Source: Bacteroides intestinalis
GTDB taxonomy: Bacteria > Bacteroidota > Bacteroidia > Bacteroidales > Bacteroidaceae
Reading direction: 5' to 3'
Assembly (NCBI RefSeq): GCF_902364365.1
Contig: NZ_CABJDN010000006.1
Location: 248,001-312,000 of the forward strand
Length of the DNA: 64,000 nucleotides
Under the pieces are notes generated by a model. That model was not told the origin of the DNA. It worked only from the letters and a program-made list of their open reading frames with translations, and searched no databases. The position numbers and the translations under genes are program-made. This document shows positions 18,203 to 27,488 of the stretch, piece after piece (position 1 is the stretch's first letter; every line of letters begins with the position of its first letter).

Positions 18203-18241
18203 GCCGTATCAATAAAAGAATTTCATTTATTCTGATACGGC
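18203..18241. terminator. Bidirectional terminator between convergent genes
   Basis: Stem GCCGTATCA / TGATACGGC (18203-18211 with 18233-18241) with an inner ATAAA/TTTAT pair. A-rich on the left and T-rich on the right, it can serve both the methyltransferase (+) and the hydrolase (-) genes. Confidence 0.8.
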
Positions 18242-18263
18242 CTTTCTTATGCGTTGCAAAACT

Positions 18264-19649
18264 CTAATGTTTACAATTCAGCAGAATCCATTCTGTCATA
18301 TCTTTCAGGACCTCAGGACTGATGGTTTCTTCTAATTGCCCGTATTCCATAATTGTACAAGTCTTACAGGATTGGAACAAATGGTTCAAACCGGGATATT
18401 TCTTGGTGGTAACTTTCTTGTTCCCGTTAGACTTGACCCAATCTTCCACAGCTTTGAGATTCATGTCTGCATCTACCTGTATGTCTTTATCTCCATTGAC
18501 AGCCAGTACCGGACATTTTATCTTCTTTAAATCTTGGGTCGGATCGTATTTCATGAAATGAAGATACCACGGGGAGAGCATTCCGTTCATCTCAACTTCT
18601 ATTTGTTTGGCGATGTTTGGGTCTTGCAGTTGTACGGGTGGCAGTGTTGCAATAATGTTGGCATATAGCTCTTTCCGAATTTCCTCAGTGCTTTTGTCCT
18701 GTGCCAATATAGCATAACGGGCGCGTAATGTGGGTTTGTATAATTCCCACATGGCATCGGAGGTGCCACCTGACTTGCTAACTGTTTCTGCTTGTTTCAA
18801 CATCAGGCTGTCTCCTTTTATGGTAGCGCCGGCCATTGAAACGATGTAAGCAATATCTTTGTTACGGGCACCCAATATAAAAGCCACGGTTCCGCCACAG
18901 CTATGACCGATGATTCCTATCTGTTTGGGATTAATCTCTTTTCTACCTTTCAGGTAGTTGATTGCTGCTTCTGCATCGCTGGCATAATCTTCGTTGGTGG
19001 CTTCTGCAAAAACGCCTGTTGAGCCTCCTACGCCTCTGTCGTCGCAGCGAAGTACGGCTATACCGTTACGGGTCAGGTAGTCTGCTATTACCAGGAATGG
19101 CTTATGTCCCATTATTTCCTCATCCCTGTTCTGTGCGCCACTACCGGTAACCAATACTACTGCCGGGAATTTTTTTCCCTGTTCAGGAAGCGTCAGAGTG
19201 CCGGCAAGTGTGATTCCGGCTTCTTTATTTTCAAAAGTAATGTCTTCTGCTTTATAGAGGAAAGGCGGTTGTGGTTCTTGGGGGCGTTTAGGTTTGGCTA
19301 CTTCTCCTTTTTCCAGATTTAGTTTGAATCTAAGTCCTTGTGTGAAGTCTCCGTATATTTTGCCGTCTTTCTCTAGCTTTCCTTTGTAAGAGGCACGGAT
19401 CTCAGGAATCTGAATCGTCAAAATCGAATCCTGAAAGAGTGTGGAGCCTGTCGGAATGCCTTTTACATTCTGATCGGGACTGTCACAAGTAGAGGTATAT
19501 CCCTGCTCGGTTTGTTGCAGGTTGAAGCAAATAGTCAAGGAAGCGTTGGGGAGCGACAACTTTCCATTCCATGTTCCGGATATGTCCTGAGCATGGGTGC
19601 AGATAGGAAAGATAAATCCTAAAAGGAATAGAATGGAGTGTTTTTTCAT
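18264..19649 (-). CDS. Secreted alpha/beta hydrolase
   Basis: 461 residues with a signal peptide (ends CTHAQ). Residues 22-120 form a lipocalin-like beta domain (DISGTWNGKLSLPNASLTIC). The catalytic domain carries the oxyanion region VTGSGAQNRDE, the nucleophile elbow GHSCGG, the acid in VNGDKDIQVDADMN and the His in YPGLNHLFQ. The layout fits periplasmic acyl-esterase or acyl-aminoacyl-peptidase-like proteins common in Bacteroides. The substrate is not deducible. It begins 42 bases after the membrane-protein gene upstream on the same strand. Confidence 0.85.
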   Translation of the reverse strand: MKKHSILFLLGFIFPICTHAQDISGTWNGKLSLPNASLTICFNLQQTEQGYTSTCDSPDQNVKGIPTGSTLFQDSILTIQIPEIRASYKGKLEKDGKIYGDFTQGLRFKLNLEKGEVAKPKRPQEPQPPFLYKAEDITFENKEAGITLAGTLTLPEQGKKFPAVVLVTGSGAQNRDEEIMGHKPFLVIADYLTRNGIAVLRCDDRGVGGSTGVFAEATNEDYASDAEAAINYLKGRKEINPKQIGIIGHSCGGTVAFILGARNKDIAYIVSMAGATIKGDSLMLKQAETVSKSGGTSDAMWELYKPTLRARYAILAQDKSTEEIRKELYANIIATLPPVQLQDPNIAKQIEVEMNGMLSPWYLHFMKYDPTQDLKKIKCPVLAVNGDKDIQVDADMNLKAVEDWVKSNGNKKVTTKKYPGLNHLFQSCKTCTIMEYGQLEETISPEVLKDMTEWILLNCKH

Positions 19650-19691
19650 ATCCGGTGATTTAAATGGTTTTCATATAATATTTTGAGTTTC

Positions 19692-20336
19692 TTATTTGAC
19701 ATACTCATGTAGTTCTTTACAATCTACCGCCAGTTCATCCACTGCTTTCCACCCAAAGATACCGTTTTTTATTGTAACATGCAATATACATCCCATGGCT
19801 ACTTGTGCATCTATGGGGACATGGAAGTAAAGGCAGTCGTCAGGATTATCCTGGTCGACAGCTTTCAGAATTCTGCATTCAGGCAATATGGTCCGATAAC
19901 GAGCCAATTTATTGGGCATTAGAAAACGGATTTCTGTTACTCTGTATTCTTTGCGTACGGGAGTCCTGCTTGCCAACCAACGATTCATATTCAGTAACAG
20001 ATTGATACCCATGCTGTGAAAAAGCATTCCTATAACAATGCCACAGGCGATGGTCTTCAGGTAATATCCGACTTTTGTGTATTTATCTGCCAGTAGTACA
20101 CCAATAACAATGATAAGAATGGCAGTGAAAAGCATCACGAGTGCCGTGAGTGGGCGATAGCTGATACCACGAAATGCTGTTTGCTGGAGCAATGAAGTAC
20201 TGGGAGTGGCCAGATAACCCACTCCGGTAAGTATTGCCACGATCACAATTACTATCAGCCAGACATATATAGTTTGCCTACGATCTTTCTTTTTTTCCCG
20301 GATTTCTCCGGTGGTTGTTATTCTTCGATATCTCAT
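19692..20336 (-). CDS. Small integral membrane protein of unknown function
   Basis: 214 residues. A basic N-terminus precedes three hydrophobic segments (YVWLIVIVIVAILTGVGYLA; LTALVMLFTAILIIVIGVLL; IACGIVIGMLFHSMGINLLL). A C-terminal soluble domain of about 90 residues (EYRVTEIRFLMPNKLARYRT onward) follows. I recognise no family. It is probably co-transcribed with the hydrolase gene 42 bases downstream. On the minus strand, TACCTTCG (20352-20345) is a one-mismatch -7 element. Confidence 0.65.
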   Translation of the reverse strand: MRYRRITTTGEIREKKKDRRQTIYVWLIVIVIVAILTGVGYLATPSTSLLQQTAFRGISYRPLTALVMLFTAILIIVIGVLLADKYTKVGYYLKTIACGIVIGMLFHSMGINLLLNMNRWLASRTPVRKEYRVTEIRFLMPNKLARYRTILPECRILKAVDQDNPDDCLYFHVPIDAQVAMGCILHVTIKNGIFGWKAVDELAVDCKELHEYVK

Positions 20337-20459
20337 TCTGTTGACGAAGGTACGCTTTTATATCTTCATATAGCCTATCTCCTTTAAAATTCTATTCAAG
20401 CTTCTTCTGAGAAGAGAAATAAAAGGCTTTGTTTATAATAAGCTTAAAGAGATTTTGTA

Positions 20460-20467
20460 TATCTTTG
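20460..20467 (+). promoter_or_regulatory. -7 element TATCTTTG for the DUF4377 lipoprotein gene
   Basis: An exact TAnnTTTG match 33 bases before ATG 20501. The -33 box is not clear. Transcription from here would exclude the longer upstream frame that starts at 20429. Confidence 0.55.
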
Positions 20468-20500
20468 CATAATTACAAAACTAGACTTAAAGAAAACATT

Positions 20501-21283
20501 ATGAAGACAAAACGCTTATTAGGATTATTGCTATTAATCCTGCCAATCACTGGCTTTGTTGCTTGTAGTGATGATGAACCGCAAGACAAGGTAGAAACTG
20601 TAAAAATGCTTATTTCTGACAAAACAGGTACTTATCAGCCTTGGGGAAGTGATTCTCCCATCGATTGTATGCTGGTGAAAGAAGAAAGTGAAAGCGACTA
20701 CAAAACGCTGGATTTTCAAGGAATTGCTGATTTCATTTACGAAAAAGGCTATGAGTATGCTTTATGGGTTGAGAAAAGAACCTTGGTTGATCCTCCTGCT
20801 GATGGAAGTAGCATTGTCTACAAATTGATAGATGTAATATCGAAGGCAAAAGTAGAGTATGAATACACTATAAAAGTAGATGGTCCTAATCCTTTTATCC
20901 TGTCTCCCGAAGGTGGTGAATATGAAATACCTTTTACCTGTAAAGCGAAGAAATTTGCAGAGGGTAACCTGGTTGAAGATGGATATATTCCTTTAAAAGG
21001 GTTGAGATATAATATGGGTACCAATTACGGAGGGCTGACAAGAGTCGTAAAAGATGGCGATAAGGTTGGGTTTTATAAATTTGTAATAGAAGGCATTCCG
21101 CGCTTTAATATGAAAGCGGCTCCTGTATGGTATTGTGGTATTTACACTCCGGATGCAGATTTGCTTTTCGGACCTGAGCCGGAGCCTATTTATAAACAAC
21201 TGTTTGAACAACCGCAGACAGAGGGTGAGGATTATTTTATGTATTCGGTAGTCTTTATGTCTACAGGCACATTTGCTGAATAA
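20501..21283 (+). CDS. DUF4377-like lipoprotein
   Basis: 260 residues from ATG 20501. The lipobox is GFVAC. Residues about 30-120 match the DUF4377 pattern: a CMLVKEE strand, then YEYALWVEKRTL, then DPPADGSSIVYKLIDVISK. The second half (FILSPEGGEYEIPFTCKAKK onward) looks like a BACON or Ig-like surface domain. DUF4377 modules are small lipoproteins of unknown role and sometimes accompany HslJ/META domains. It is monocistronic and followed by an unusual phased repeat. Confidence 0.75.
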   Translation: MKTKRLLGLLLLILPITGFVACSDDEPQDKVETVKMLISDKTGTYQPWGSDSPIDCMLVKEESESDYKTLDFQGIADFIYEKGYEYALWVEKRTLVDPPADGSSIVYKLIDVISKAKVEYEYTIKVDGPNPFILSPEGGEYEIPFTCKAKKFAEGNLVEDGYIPLKGLRYNMGTNYGGLTRVVKDGDKVGFYKFVIEGIPRFNMKAAPVWYCGIYTPDADLLFGPEPEPIYKQLFEQPQTEGEDYFMYSVVFMSTGTFAE

Positions 21284-21313
21284 ACTCTGAAATAATATTT
21301 AAAACATACCTGA

Positions 21314-21427
21314 ACCGTGTCTGCTCCGTACCAACTCCGTACCTGGTCCGTATAAAGGTACCTTTATTGGGAGTTGATACGGAGCAGGTACGGACTTGAT
21401 ACGGAGTTGGTACGGACTTGGTAAGGC
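21314..21427. repeat. 11-bp-phased inverted hexamer array
   Basis: The 329-base gap 21284-21612 holds this array. TCCGTA hexamers start at 21325, 21336 and 21347, with a degenerate ACCGTG at 21314. TACGGA hexamers in the opposite orientation start at 21378, 21389, 21400 and 21411, with a degenerate TAAGGC at 21422. All are at exact 11-base steps within each arm. Between them is a perfect 16-base palindrome centred on GGTACC (21352-21367). A 16-base exact inverted match links 21326-21341 and 21400-21415, so a long hairpin is possible. The rest of the gap shows nothing. Confidence 0.85.
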
Positions 21428-21612
21428 AGCGAGCGTATATTAATGGATACATCAAGGGTTATGAGTGAATCTTATATTTAAGAATATTAAATGTTTTTCT
21501 TCTTTATAAACCAAATATGATTTTTTCGCTTCGTCTATAAACAGAGAAATCAAAACATGAAATTTCTGTAATCCGAACTAATGGTGACATTAGTATCTGT
21601 AAATGACATAGA

Positions 21613-23904
21613 ATGATGCGATTGAATAAAGTAATCTTATCTGTAATCAGCTATATTGTAGTAGGCAGTTTTCAAACAGCCGTTTGGGGACAAACCATTA
21701 ACGGCAAGATAATAGACAGCGAACAGCGCCCCATAGAGGGAGCAACCATTGTATTGCAAACGGTAGACTCTATTTATATAGATGCGTCTATATCAAACGC
21801 TGACGGTATATTCACTTTGAATGGTCAACAAGAAAAATACCGCTTGATTATCCAACATCTTTTATTTCATACGAAGCAAGTAACCGGCAATGGAAAAAAT
21901 GCCGGGACTATTCAGTTACAGCCTCAGGATTATGCCTTGGATGAAGTGGTGGTAAAGGCGGAACGCCCATTTGTGAAAGTGGAGAATGGACGTTTAGGTT
22001 ATAATCTCGCTGTTTTGTCTGAAAAGCAAGTAGTGAATAATGCCTATGAAGCATTGATGAGGCTACCGGGAGTGCAAGAAAGTAAGGGGGCAATGACTCT
22101 GGTCGGTGCAGGAAATCTGACTGTAATCCTGAATGGAAAACCTACCACAATGGATGTCGGGCAGCTTGAAACTCTTTTGCGTAATACGCCGGTAAGCAGG
22201 GTGGAGAAAGTGGAAGTAATGTATAGTGCACCCCCTGAATATCATGTACGGGGAGCGGTTATCAATGTTGTTTTAAAACGCTCGAATGACTATTCTTTTC
22301 AAGGAGAAGTAAGTGCTGATTATAAGAATCAATATTTTAATAGTGGTGGCATGAAGGGGAATTTCCGTATATCGACACCCAGGATGGCTTTTGATGTGAT
22401 GTATGGAGCGAATGATGTGAAGAATATGGAATATATAGACCTCGATTCCAGGCATACACTGAAAAATGAACGGTACGATATCAGTCAGAATGAGCAATTA
22501 CGCAGTAAGTATTGGAATCACAATTTCAGAACTGCATTTGAATATAATTTCAATGACAATCATACAATCAATGTGATATATACAGGCAGTTATAGCCCCG
22601 ATCAGCATAATAGTAGCGAAACGACAGGAAATTATCAAACCAGTAATGTAGATAAATATCTTGATACGCAGATGAATAATGTCACATTGCAGTATCATTC
22701 AGGATTTGGGCTTGAAATAGGTGGTGATTATACGCATTATAAATCCGACAATCATCAAAGCCTCTATGCTGACTATCAGGATGGCAGGCAAAGCAGTTTT
22801 TCAATGGTTGGCGGACAAAGAATAGATCGCTATTCTATTTATGCAGATCAAAAGCATCCATTATCTAAAGGGTGGAGTTTAGGATATGGGGTATCCTATC
22901 GGTTTGCAAAAGATCGTGATTTTCAAACTTATGATAAGGTAGTGGGGGATATTCATACTCAGAATATGTATTCCGATCTGAAAGAGCAGACTACTAATTT
23001 TTATGTGTCACTCAGTAAAAACTACGAGACAGGAGTTTCGTTCTCAGTATCGGCTACGGGAGAATATTATACTATTGGCAATTATCATAAATGGGCGGTT
23101 TATCCACAGGCATCGCTGACTTACTTTAAAACGCCAAAGCATACATTCCAATTCTCCTTATCTACAGATAAGACGTATCCGAGCTATTGGGATATGCAAT
23201 CGTCTGTTAGTTATCTCAACGGGTACACTGAACTGTGGGGAACGCCGGGATTGAAACCTATGACTAATTACAATCTGAACGGGAGTTATATCTTGAAGCA
23301 AAAATATATTTTTAACCTGTTCTTTATGCATACTCCAGATTACTTTATACAAACTCCTTATCAATCTACCGACAGACTGGTGCTAATTTATAAAAATACA
23401 AACTGGAACTATATGCAGTTGTGGGGAGCAAATATCATATTACCTTTCAAAACAGGAAATTGGTTGGATTCTCGATTGACTGTAGCCGGTATGCAGATGA
23501 GGCAACGTTGTGATGATTTCTTTGATATACCTTTCAATCGAAAAAAGTGGATGTTCAGTGCTATGCTGGATAATACTTTTAAAGTGAATAAAAATCTGGC
23601 TTTTGAATTGATGGGGAATGTGCAAACGCCGGTTATACAAGGAACATTCGATATTGAATCTATCTTTAATCTTACTGCCGGACTGAAATGGAGTTTTGCA
23701 AACGACAGGATGAGCCTTTCCACTCGTTGTAATGATATTCTTAATACAGGGATGCCTAAGACTAAAGTTCGTTTCAAGGGACAAGACTTAGATATGAACA
23801 GTGCTTTCTATTCGCGGGCTTTTACTCTGAATTTCATTTATCGCTTTGGAGGGTATAAGAAAAAGAATCTGAAAGAAGTGGATACATCGAGGTTTGGAAT
23901 GTAA
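21613..23904 (+). CDS. Outer-membrane beta-barrel protein with carboxypeptidase-regulatory and plug-like domains
   Basis: 763 residues. A signal peptide precedes a carboxypeptidase-regulatory-like domain at about 28-115 (INGKIIDSEQRPIEGATIVL through ALDEVVVKAERP). A plug-like domain follows at about 120-225 (EALMRLPGVQ, then LNGKPTTM, then VEKVEVMYSAP), then a large barrel to the end. This matches the outer-membrane-beta-barrel family (TonB-receptor-like, without a classic SusC signature). No SusD-like partner follows, so it is not a standard polysaccharide utilisation locus pair. The cargo is unknown. Confidence 0.85.
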   Translation: MMRLNKVILSVISYIVVGSFQTAVWGQTINGKIIDSEQRPIEGATIVLQTVDSIYIDASISNADGIFTLNGQQEKYRLIIQHLLFHTKQVTGNGKNAGTIQLQPQDYALDEVVVKAERPFVKVENGRLGYNLAVLSEKQVVNNAYEALMRLPGVQESKGAMTLVGAGNLTVILNGKPTTMDVGQLETLLRNTPVSRVEKVEVMYSAPPEYHVRGAVINVVLKRSNDYSFQGEVSADYKNQYFNSGGMKGNFRISTPRMAFDVMYGANDVKNMEYIDLDSRHTLKNERYDISQNEQLRSKYWNHNFRTAFEYNFNDNHTINVIYTGSYSPDQHNSSETTGNYQTSNVDKYLDTQMNNVTLQYHSGFGLEIGGDYTHYKSDNHQSLYADYQDGRQSSFSMVGGQRIDRYSIYADQKHPLSKGWSLGYGVSYRFAKDRDFQTYDKVVGDIHTQNMYSDLKEQTTNFYVSLSKNYETGVSFSVSATGEYYTIGNYHKWAVYPQASLTYFKTPKHTFQFSLSTDKTYPSYWDMQSSVSYLNGYTELWGTPGLKPMTNYNLNGSYILKQKYIFNLFFMHTPDYFIQTPYQSTDRLVLIYKNTNWNYMQLWGANIILPFKTGNWLDSRLTVAGMQMRQRCDDFFDIPFNRKKWMFSAMLDNTFKVNKNLAFELMGNVQTPVIQGTFDIESIFNLTAGLKWSFANDRMSLSTRCNDILNTGMPKTKVRFKGQDLDMNSAFYSRAFTLNFIYRFGGYKKKNLKEVDTSRFGM

Positions 23905-23934
23905 TTGCTATTAGACGGAGTCATCCGGTATACT

Positions 23935-23970
23935 GAAAAAAAACTCTGAAATCATTCGATTTCAGAGTTT
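23935..23970 (-). terminator. Terminator after tRNA-Asp
   Basis: Perfect 13-base stem AAACTCTGAAATC / GATTTCAGAGTTT (23941-23953 with 23958-23970), loop ATTC. The A-run at 23935-23943 becomes a U-run on the minus strand. It may also help end the barrel gene on the plus strand. Confidence 0.75.
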
Positions 23971-23974
23971 TAAG

Positions 23975-24048
23975 CGGTGCGTACGGGACTCGAACCCGTG
24001 ACCCCATGCGTGACAGGCATGTATTCTAACCAACTGAACTAACGCACC
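23975..24048 (-). tRNA. tRNA-Asp (GTC)
   Basis: Read on the minus strand, acceptor arms GGTGCGT and ACGCACC pair fully with discriminator G. The D-loop has AGTTCAGTTGGTTAGAA, the anticodon loop CTGTCAC gives anticodon GTC, and the T-arm is GGGTTCGAGTCCC. Length 74 bases. CCA is not encoded. Confidence 0.97.
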
Positions 24049-24091
24049 ATAATTTCATTTCTTTAATTGCTTTCTCTCTCGATTGCGGTTG

Positions 24092-24121
24092 CAAAGGTAG
24101 GCATTTCTTTGAAACCTGCAA
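24092..24121 (-). promoter_or_regulatory. Promoter of tRNA-Asp
   Basis: On the minus strand, TTGC (24121-24118), 18 bases, then TACCTTTG (24099-24092), 43 bases before the tRNA. The 339-base gap 24049-24387 contains only this and the divergent purU promoter; nothing else is visible there. Confidence 0.65.
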
Positions 24122-24302
24122 TAGCTATGATGAAATTTTTTTGCTTGATTTTATCACTTTTCCTTTTATATCCTCATTTTGAGAACATTGGAATATGAAA
24201 AAAAATAAGTTCTTGCAGAGCTTTTTGTGAAAGGGGATTGGGATGGTTTTGTAATGAAAACGAAGCTTTCTGTTGCTTGATTTAAACTTCTTGCTCGAAA
24301 AC

Positions 24303-24333
24303 TTCGTTATTTTACAATAAATCGTTATTTTTG
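24303..24333 (+). promoter_or_regulatory. Promoter of the purU-his operon
   Basis: TTCG (24303-24306), 19 bases, then TATTTTTG (24326-24333), about 54 bases before ATG 24388. No his leader peptide or attenuator is visible. Confidence 0.55.
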
Positions 24334-24387
24334 CAAACTCAAATCGAGAAAATTGTAATTTGAAAACGATAAAAACGATAATTTAGG

Positions 24388-25245
24388 ATGATGAAAACGG
24401 CCAAACTGTTACTTCACTGTCCCGACAAACCGGGAATTCTGGCAGAAGTGACAGACTTTATAACGGTAAACAAGGGAAATATTATCTATCTGGACCAATA
24501 TGTCGATCATGTGGAGAATATCTTTTTCATGCGTATCGAGTGGGAATTGAAGAACTTCCTGATACCGCAAGAGAAAATTGAAGATTATTTTGCTACGCTG
24601 TACGCACAGAAATATGAAATGTTTTTCCGTCTCTATTTCTCGGATACGAAACCACGCATGGCAATATTTGTGTCTAAGATGTCACATTGCCTGTTCGATT
24701 TACTGGCACGCTATACGGCAGGAGAGTGGAACGTCGAGATTCCTCTTATTATAAGCAACCATCCCGACTTGCAACATGTAGCCGAACGTTTCGGAATACC
24801 TTTCTATTTGTTCCCTATTACAAAGGAGACTAAAGAAGAACAGGAGAAAAAAGAAATGGAATTGCTGGCAAAGCATAAGGTGAACTTTATTGTACTGGCG
24901 CGTTATATGCAGGTGATTTCAGAACGGATGATTGATGCCTATCCTAATAGGATTATCAATATTCATCATTCTTTCCTTCCTGCATTTGTGGGAGCAAAAC
25001 CTTATCATGCAGCATTTGAGCGTGGTGTGAAGATCATTGGTGCTACCAGTCATTATGTAACAACGGAACTGGATGCAGGGCCGATCATTGAACAAGATGT
25101 GGTTCGTATCACTCATAAGGATGCTGTAGAGGATCTTGTAAATAAGGGGAAAGACCTGGAAAAGATTGTTCTCTCGCGTGCCGTGCAGAAGCATATTGAG
25201 CGCAAGGTACTGGCATATAAGAATAAAACAGTGATATTTAGTTAA
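24388..25245 (+). CDS. purU: Formyltetrahydrofolate deformylase
   Basis: 285 residues, the usual PurU size. The N-terminal ACT domain (LLLHCPDKPGILAEVTDFIT) is followed by the formyl-transferase catalytic domain with the Asn-His-Asp set in NIHHSFLPAFVG, KPYHAAFERG and GATSHYVTTELDAGPIIEQD. It hydrolyses 10-formyl-THF to formate and THF, balancing one-carbon units. It lies 9 bases before hisH. The link with histidine synthesis may reflect AICAR production by HisH/HisF, since AICAR is formylated by 10-formyl-THF (inference). Confidence 0.92.
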   Translation: MMKTAKLLLHCPDKPGILAEVTDFITVNKGNIIYLDQYVDHVENIFFMRIEWELKNFLIPQEKIEDYFATLYAQKYEMFFRLYFSDTKPRMAIFVSKMSHCLFDLLARYTAGEWNVEIPLIISNHPDLQHVAERFGIPFYLFPITKETKEEQEKKEMELLAKHKVNFIVLARYMQVISERMIDAYPNRIINIHHSFLPAFVGAKPYHAAFERGVKIIGATSHYVTTELDAGPIIEQDVVRITHKDAVEDLVNKGKDLEKIVLSRAVQKHIERKVLAYKNKTVIFS

Positions 25246-25254
25246 GGTATATTC

Positions 25255-25848
25255 ATGAAAGTAGCGATTATCAAATATAATGCAGGCAATATCTATTCGG
25301 TGGATTATGCGCTGAAGCGTTTGGGCGTGGAAGCTGTGGTAACGGCGGATAAAGATGAATTGCGTGCGGCGGACAAAGTGATCTTTCCAGGTGTGGGCGA
25401 GGCGGAAACAACCATGAAGTTTCTGCGTGCCAGTGGTATGGATGCATTGATAAAGGAGCTTAGACAGCCTCTTCTAGGGATATGTCTGGGTATGCAAGTG
25501 ATGTGCCGCCATTCTGAAGAAGGAGGAGATGTGGACTGTCTGGGTATTTTTGATACGGAAGTGAAGCGTTTCGTTCCACAGAAGCATGAGGATAAAGTGC
25601 CTCACATGGGTTGGAATACGCTCACAGAGACGAACAGTGGCTTATTCAAAGGCTTTACAAAAGAAGAGTTTGTCTATTTTGTGCATAGCTTCTATGTTCC
25701 CGTCAATGAATATACGGCTGCTGTGACGGACTATATACAACCGTTTAGCGCTGCCTTGCATAAGGATAATTATTACGCTACCCAATTCCATCCGGAGAAA
25801 AGTGGAGGTGTGGGAGAGCGTATCTTGCGCAATTTTTTAGAATTATAA
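25255..25848 (+). CDS. hisH: Imidazole glycerol phosphate synthase, glutaminase subunit
   Basis: 197 residues. It is a class I glutamine amidotransferase with the nucleophile Cys in LLGICLGMQVM and the His-Glu pair in ATQFHPEKSGG. It supplies ammonia from glutamine to HisF, encoded two genes downstream. It sits between purU (9 bases before) and hisA (16 bases after), clearly in one transcription unit. Confidence 0.97.
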   Translation: MKVAIIKYNAGNIYSVDYALKRLGVEAVVTADKDELRAADKVIFPGVGEAETTMKFLRASGMDALIKELRQPLLGICLGMQVMCRHSEEGGDVDCLGIFDTEVKRFVPQKHEDKVPHMGWNTLTETNSGLFKGFTKEEFVYFVHSFYVPVNEYTAAVTDYIQPFSAALHKDNYYATQFHPEKSGGVGERILRNFLEL

Positions 25849-25864
25849 TTAAGTAGATGAATAT

Positions 25865-26584
25865 ATGATAGAGCTTATTCCTGCAATAGATATTATCGAC
25901 GGAAAGTGTGTACGCCTTTCGCAAGGTGACTATGACAGTAAGAAGGTATATAACGAAAATCCGGTAGAAGTGGCCAAAGAAATGGAGGCACACGGTATTC
26001 GCCGGCTTCATGTGGTAGACCTGGACGGAGCGGCTTCTCATCATGTAGTCAATTATAATGTTTTGAATAGAATCACCTCACAGACTTCCCTGATCGTTGA
26101 TTTCGGTGGTGGTGTGAAAAGTGATGAAGACTTGAAGATAGCTTTTGAGAATGGGGCGCAGATGGTTACAGGCGGCAGTATTGCGGTGAAAAATCCTGAG
26201 TTGTTCTGCCATTGGCTGGAAGTTTACGGCAGTGAGAAGATAATTCTTGGTGCGGATGTGAAAGACCGGAAGATAGCTGTGAATGGCTGGAAGGACGAAA
26301 GTGCTTGTAAATTGTTCCCTTTTCTGAAAGAATATGTAGAGAAAGGTATTCAGAAAGTAATTTGCACGGATATTAGTTGTGACGGTATGTTGCAAGGGCC
26401 TTCTATTGAACTGTACAAGGAAATGCTGGAACAACATCCTGACCTTTACCTGATAGCAAGTGGGGGGGTCAGCAGTATGGAAGATATACGTGCATTGGAA
26501 GCGGCTGGAGTACCGGCTGTAATTTTTGGTAAGGCTCTGTATGAAGGGCATATTACTCTGAAGGAAATTGAAAGAATGATGTAG
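25865..26584 (+). CDS. hisA: ProFAR isomerase (phosphoribosylformimino-AICAR ribotide isomerase)
   Basis: 239 residues, a (beta/alpha)8 barrel with the paired phosphate-binding half-barrels typical of HisA: an early catalytic Asp in IPAIDIIDGKCVRL, VDFGGGVKS in the first half and ASGGVSSMEDI in the second. It converts ProFAR to PRFAR, the HisF substrate. It is followed by an 83-base gap before hisF with no clear promoter. Confidence 0.97.
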   Translation: MIELIPAIDIIDGKCVRLSQGDYDSKKVYNENPVEVAKEMEAHGIRRLHVVDLDGAASHHVVNYNVLNRITSQTSLIVDFGGGVKSDEDLKIAFENGAQMVTGGSIAVKNPELFCHWLEVYGSEKIILGADVKDRKIAVNGWKDESACKLFPFLKEYVEKGIQKVICTDISCDGMLQGPSIELYKEMLEQHPDLYLIASGGVSSMEDIRALEAAGVPAVIFGKALYEGHITLKEIERMM

Positions 26585-26667
26585 GATTATTGACAAATCA
26601 TTCTCAATTGAGTTAGATTTAGATTATATATATCCTCATGAATATAAATCGTTAAAACAAAACAGAG

Positions 26668-27426
26668 GTGTTAGCGAAAAGAATTATTCCCTGTCTCGAT
26701 ATCAAAGACGGACAAACAGTGAAAGGAACCAATTTCGTCAATTTGCGTCAAGCGGGCGATCCGGTGGAACTGGCACGCGCGTATAGTGAGCAAGGTGCTG
26801 ATGAGTTGGTTTTTCTGGATATAACAGCCAGTTTTGAAGGTCGCAAGACATTTGCAGAGTTGGTAAAGCGCATTGCTGCCAATATCAGTATTCCGTTTAC
26901 GGTAGGTGGCGGTATCAACGAATTGAGTGATGTAGACCGTCTGCTGAATGCTGGTGCAGATAAGATTTCTATCAATTCTTCTGCAATTCGCTGTCCCGAA
27001 CTGATTGATGAAATAGCTAAGAACTTCGGTTCACAGGTATGTGTGCTGGCGGTAGATGCCAAACAGACCGAAAAAGGCTGGTGGTGCTATCTGAATGGAG
27101 GCCGTGTAGAAACAGATAAGGAGCTGTTTACCTGGACCAAAGAAGCTCAGGAACGTGGTGCCGGAGAAATACTTTTCACCAGCATGAATCATGATGGCGT
27201 AAAGACCGGATATGCCAATGAAGCACTTGCTGAAATGTCTGATAACCTCTCTATTCCGGTGATTGCATCGGGCGGAGCAGGAACAAAAGAGCATTTTCGT
27301 GATGTGTTTTTGCAAGGAAAAGCAGATGCAGCGTTGGCAGCCAGTGTTTTTCATTTCGGAGAAATTAAAATTCCCGATTTAAAATCTTATCTTTGCGCCC
27401 AAGGAATCTCGATGCGAACGGTGTAA
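26668..27426 (+). CDS. hisF: Imidazole glycerol phosphate synthase, cyclase subunit
   Basis: 252 residues starting with GTG at 26668, the right place because HisF proteins open with [15 protein letters not shown]. Both catalytic Asp residues are present, in PCLDIKDG and in [10 protein letters not shown]. The barrel binds PRFAR phosphate through GGGI and ASGGAGT loops. With HisH it makes imidazole glycerol phosphate and AICAR. Confidence 0.97.
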   Translation: MLAKRIIPCLDIKDGQTVKGTNFVNLRQAGDPVELARAYSEQGADELVFLDITASFEGRKTFAELVKRIAANISIPFTVGGGINELSDVDRLLNAGADKISINSSAIRCPELIDEIAKNFGSQVCVLAVDAKQTEKGWWCYLNGGRVETDKELFTWTKEAQERGAGEILFTSMNHDGVKTGYANEALAEMSDNLSIPVIASGGAGTKEHFRDVFLQGKADAALAASVFHFGEIKIPDLKSYLCAQGISMRTV

Positions 27427-27488
27427 GGGATGATAAGATGCTTATACCGCATTGTAATTCGTAAATTGTAATTCGTAATTATATAAAA

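Noticed and set aside
23905..24060. Integration site at tRNA-Asp
   Set aside because: No integrase, no duplicated tRNA 3' end and no mobile genes are adjacent.
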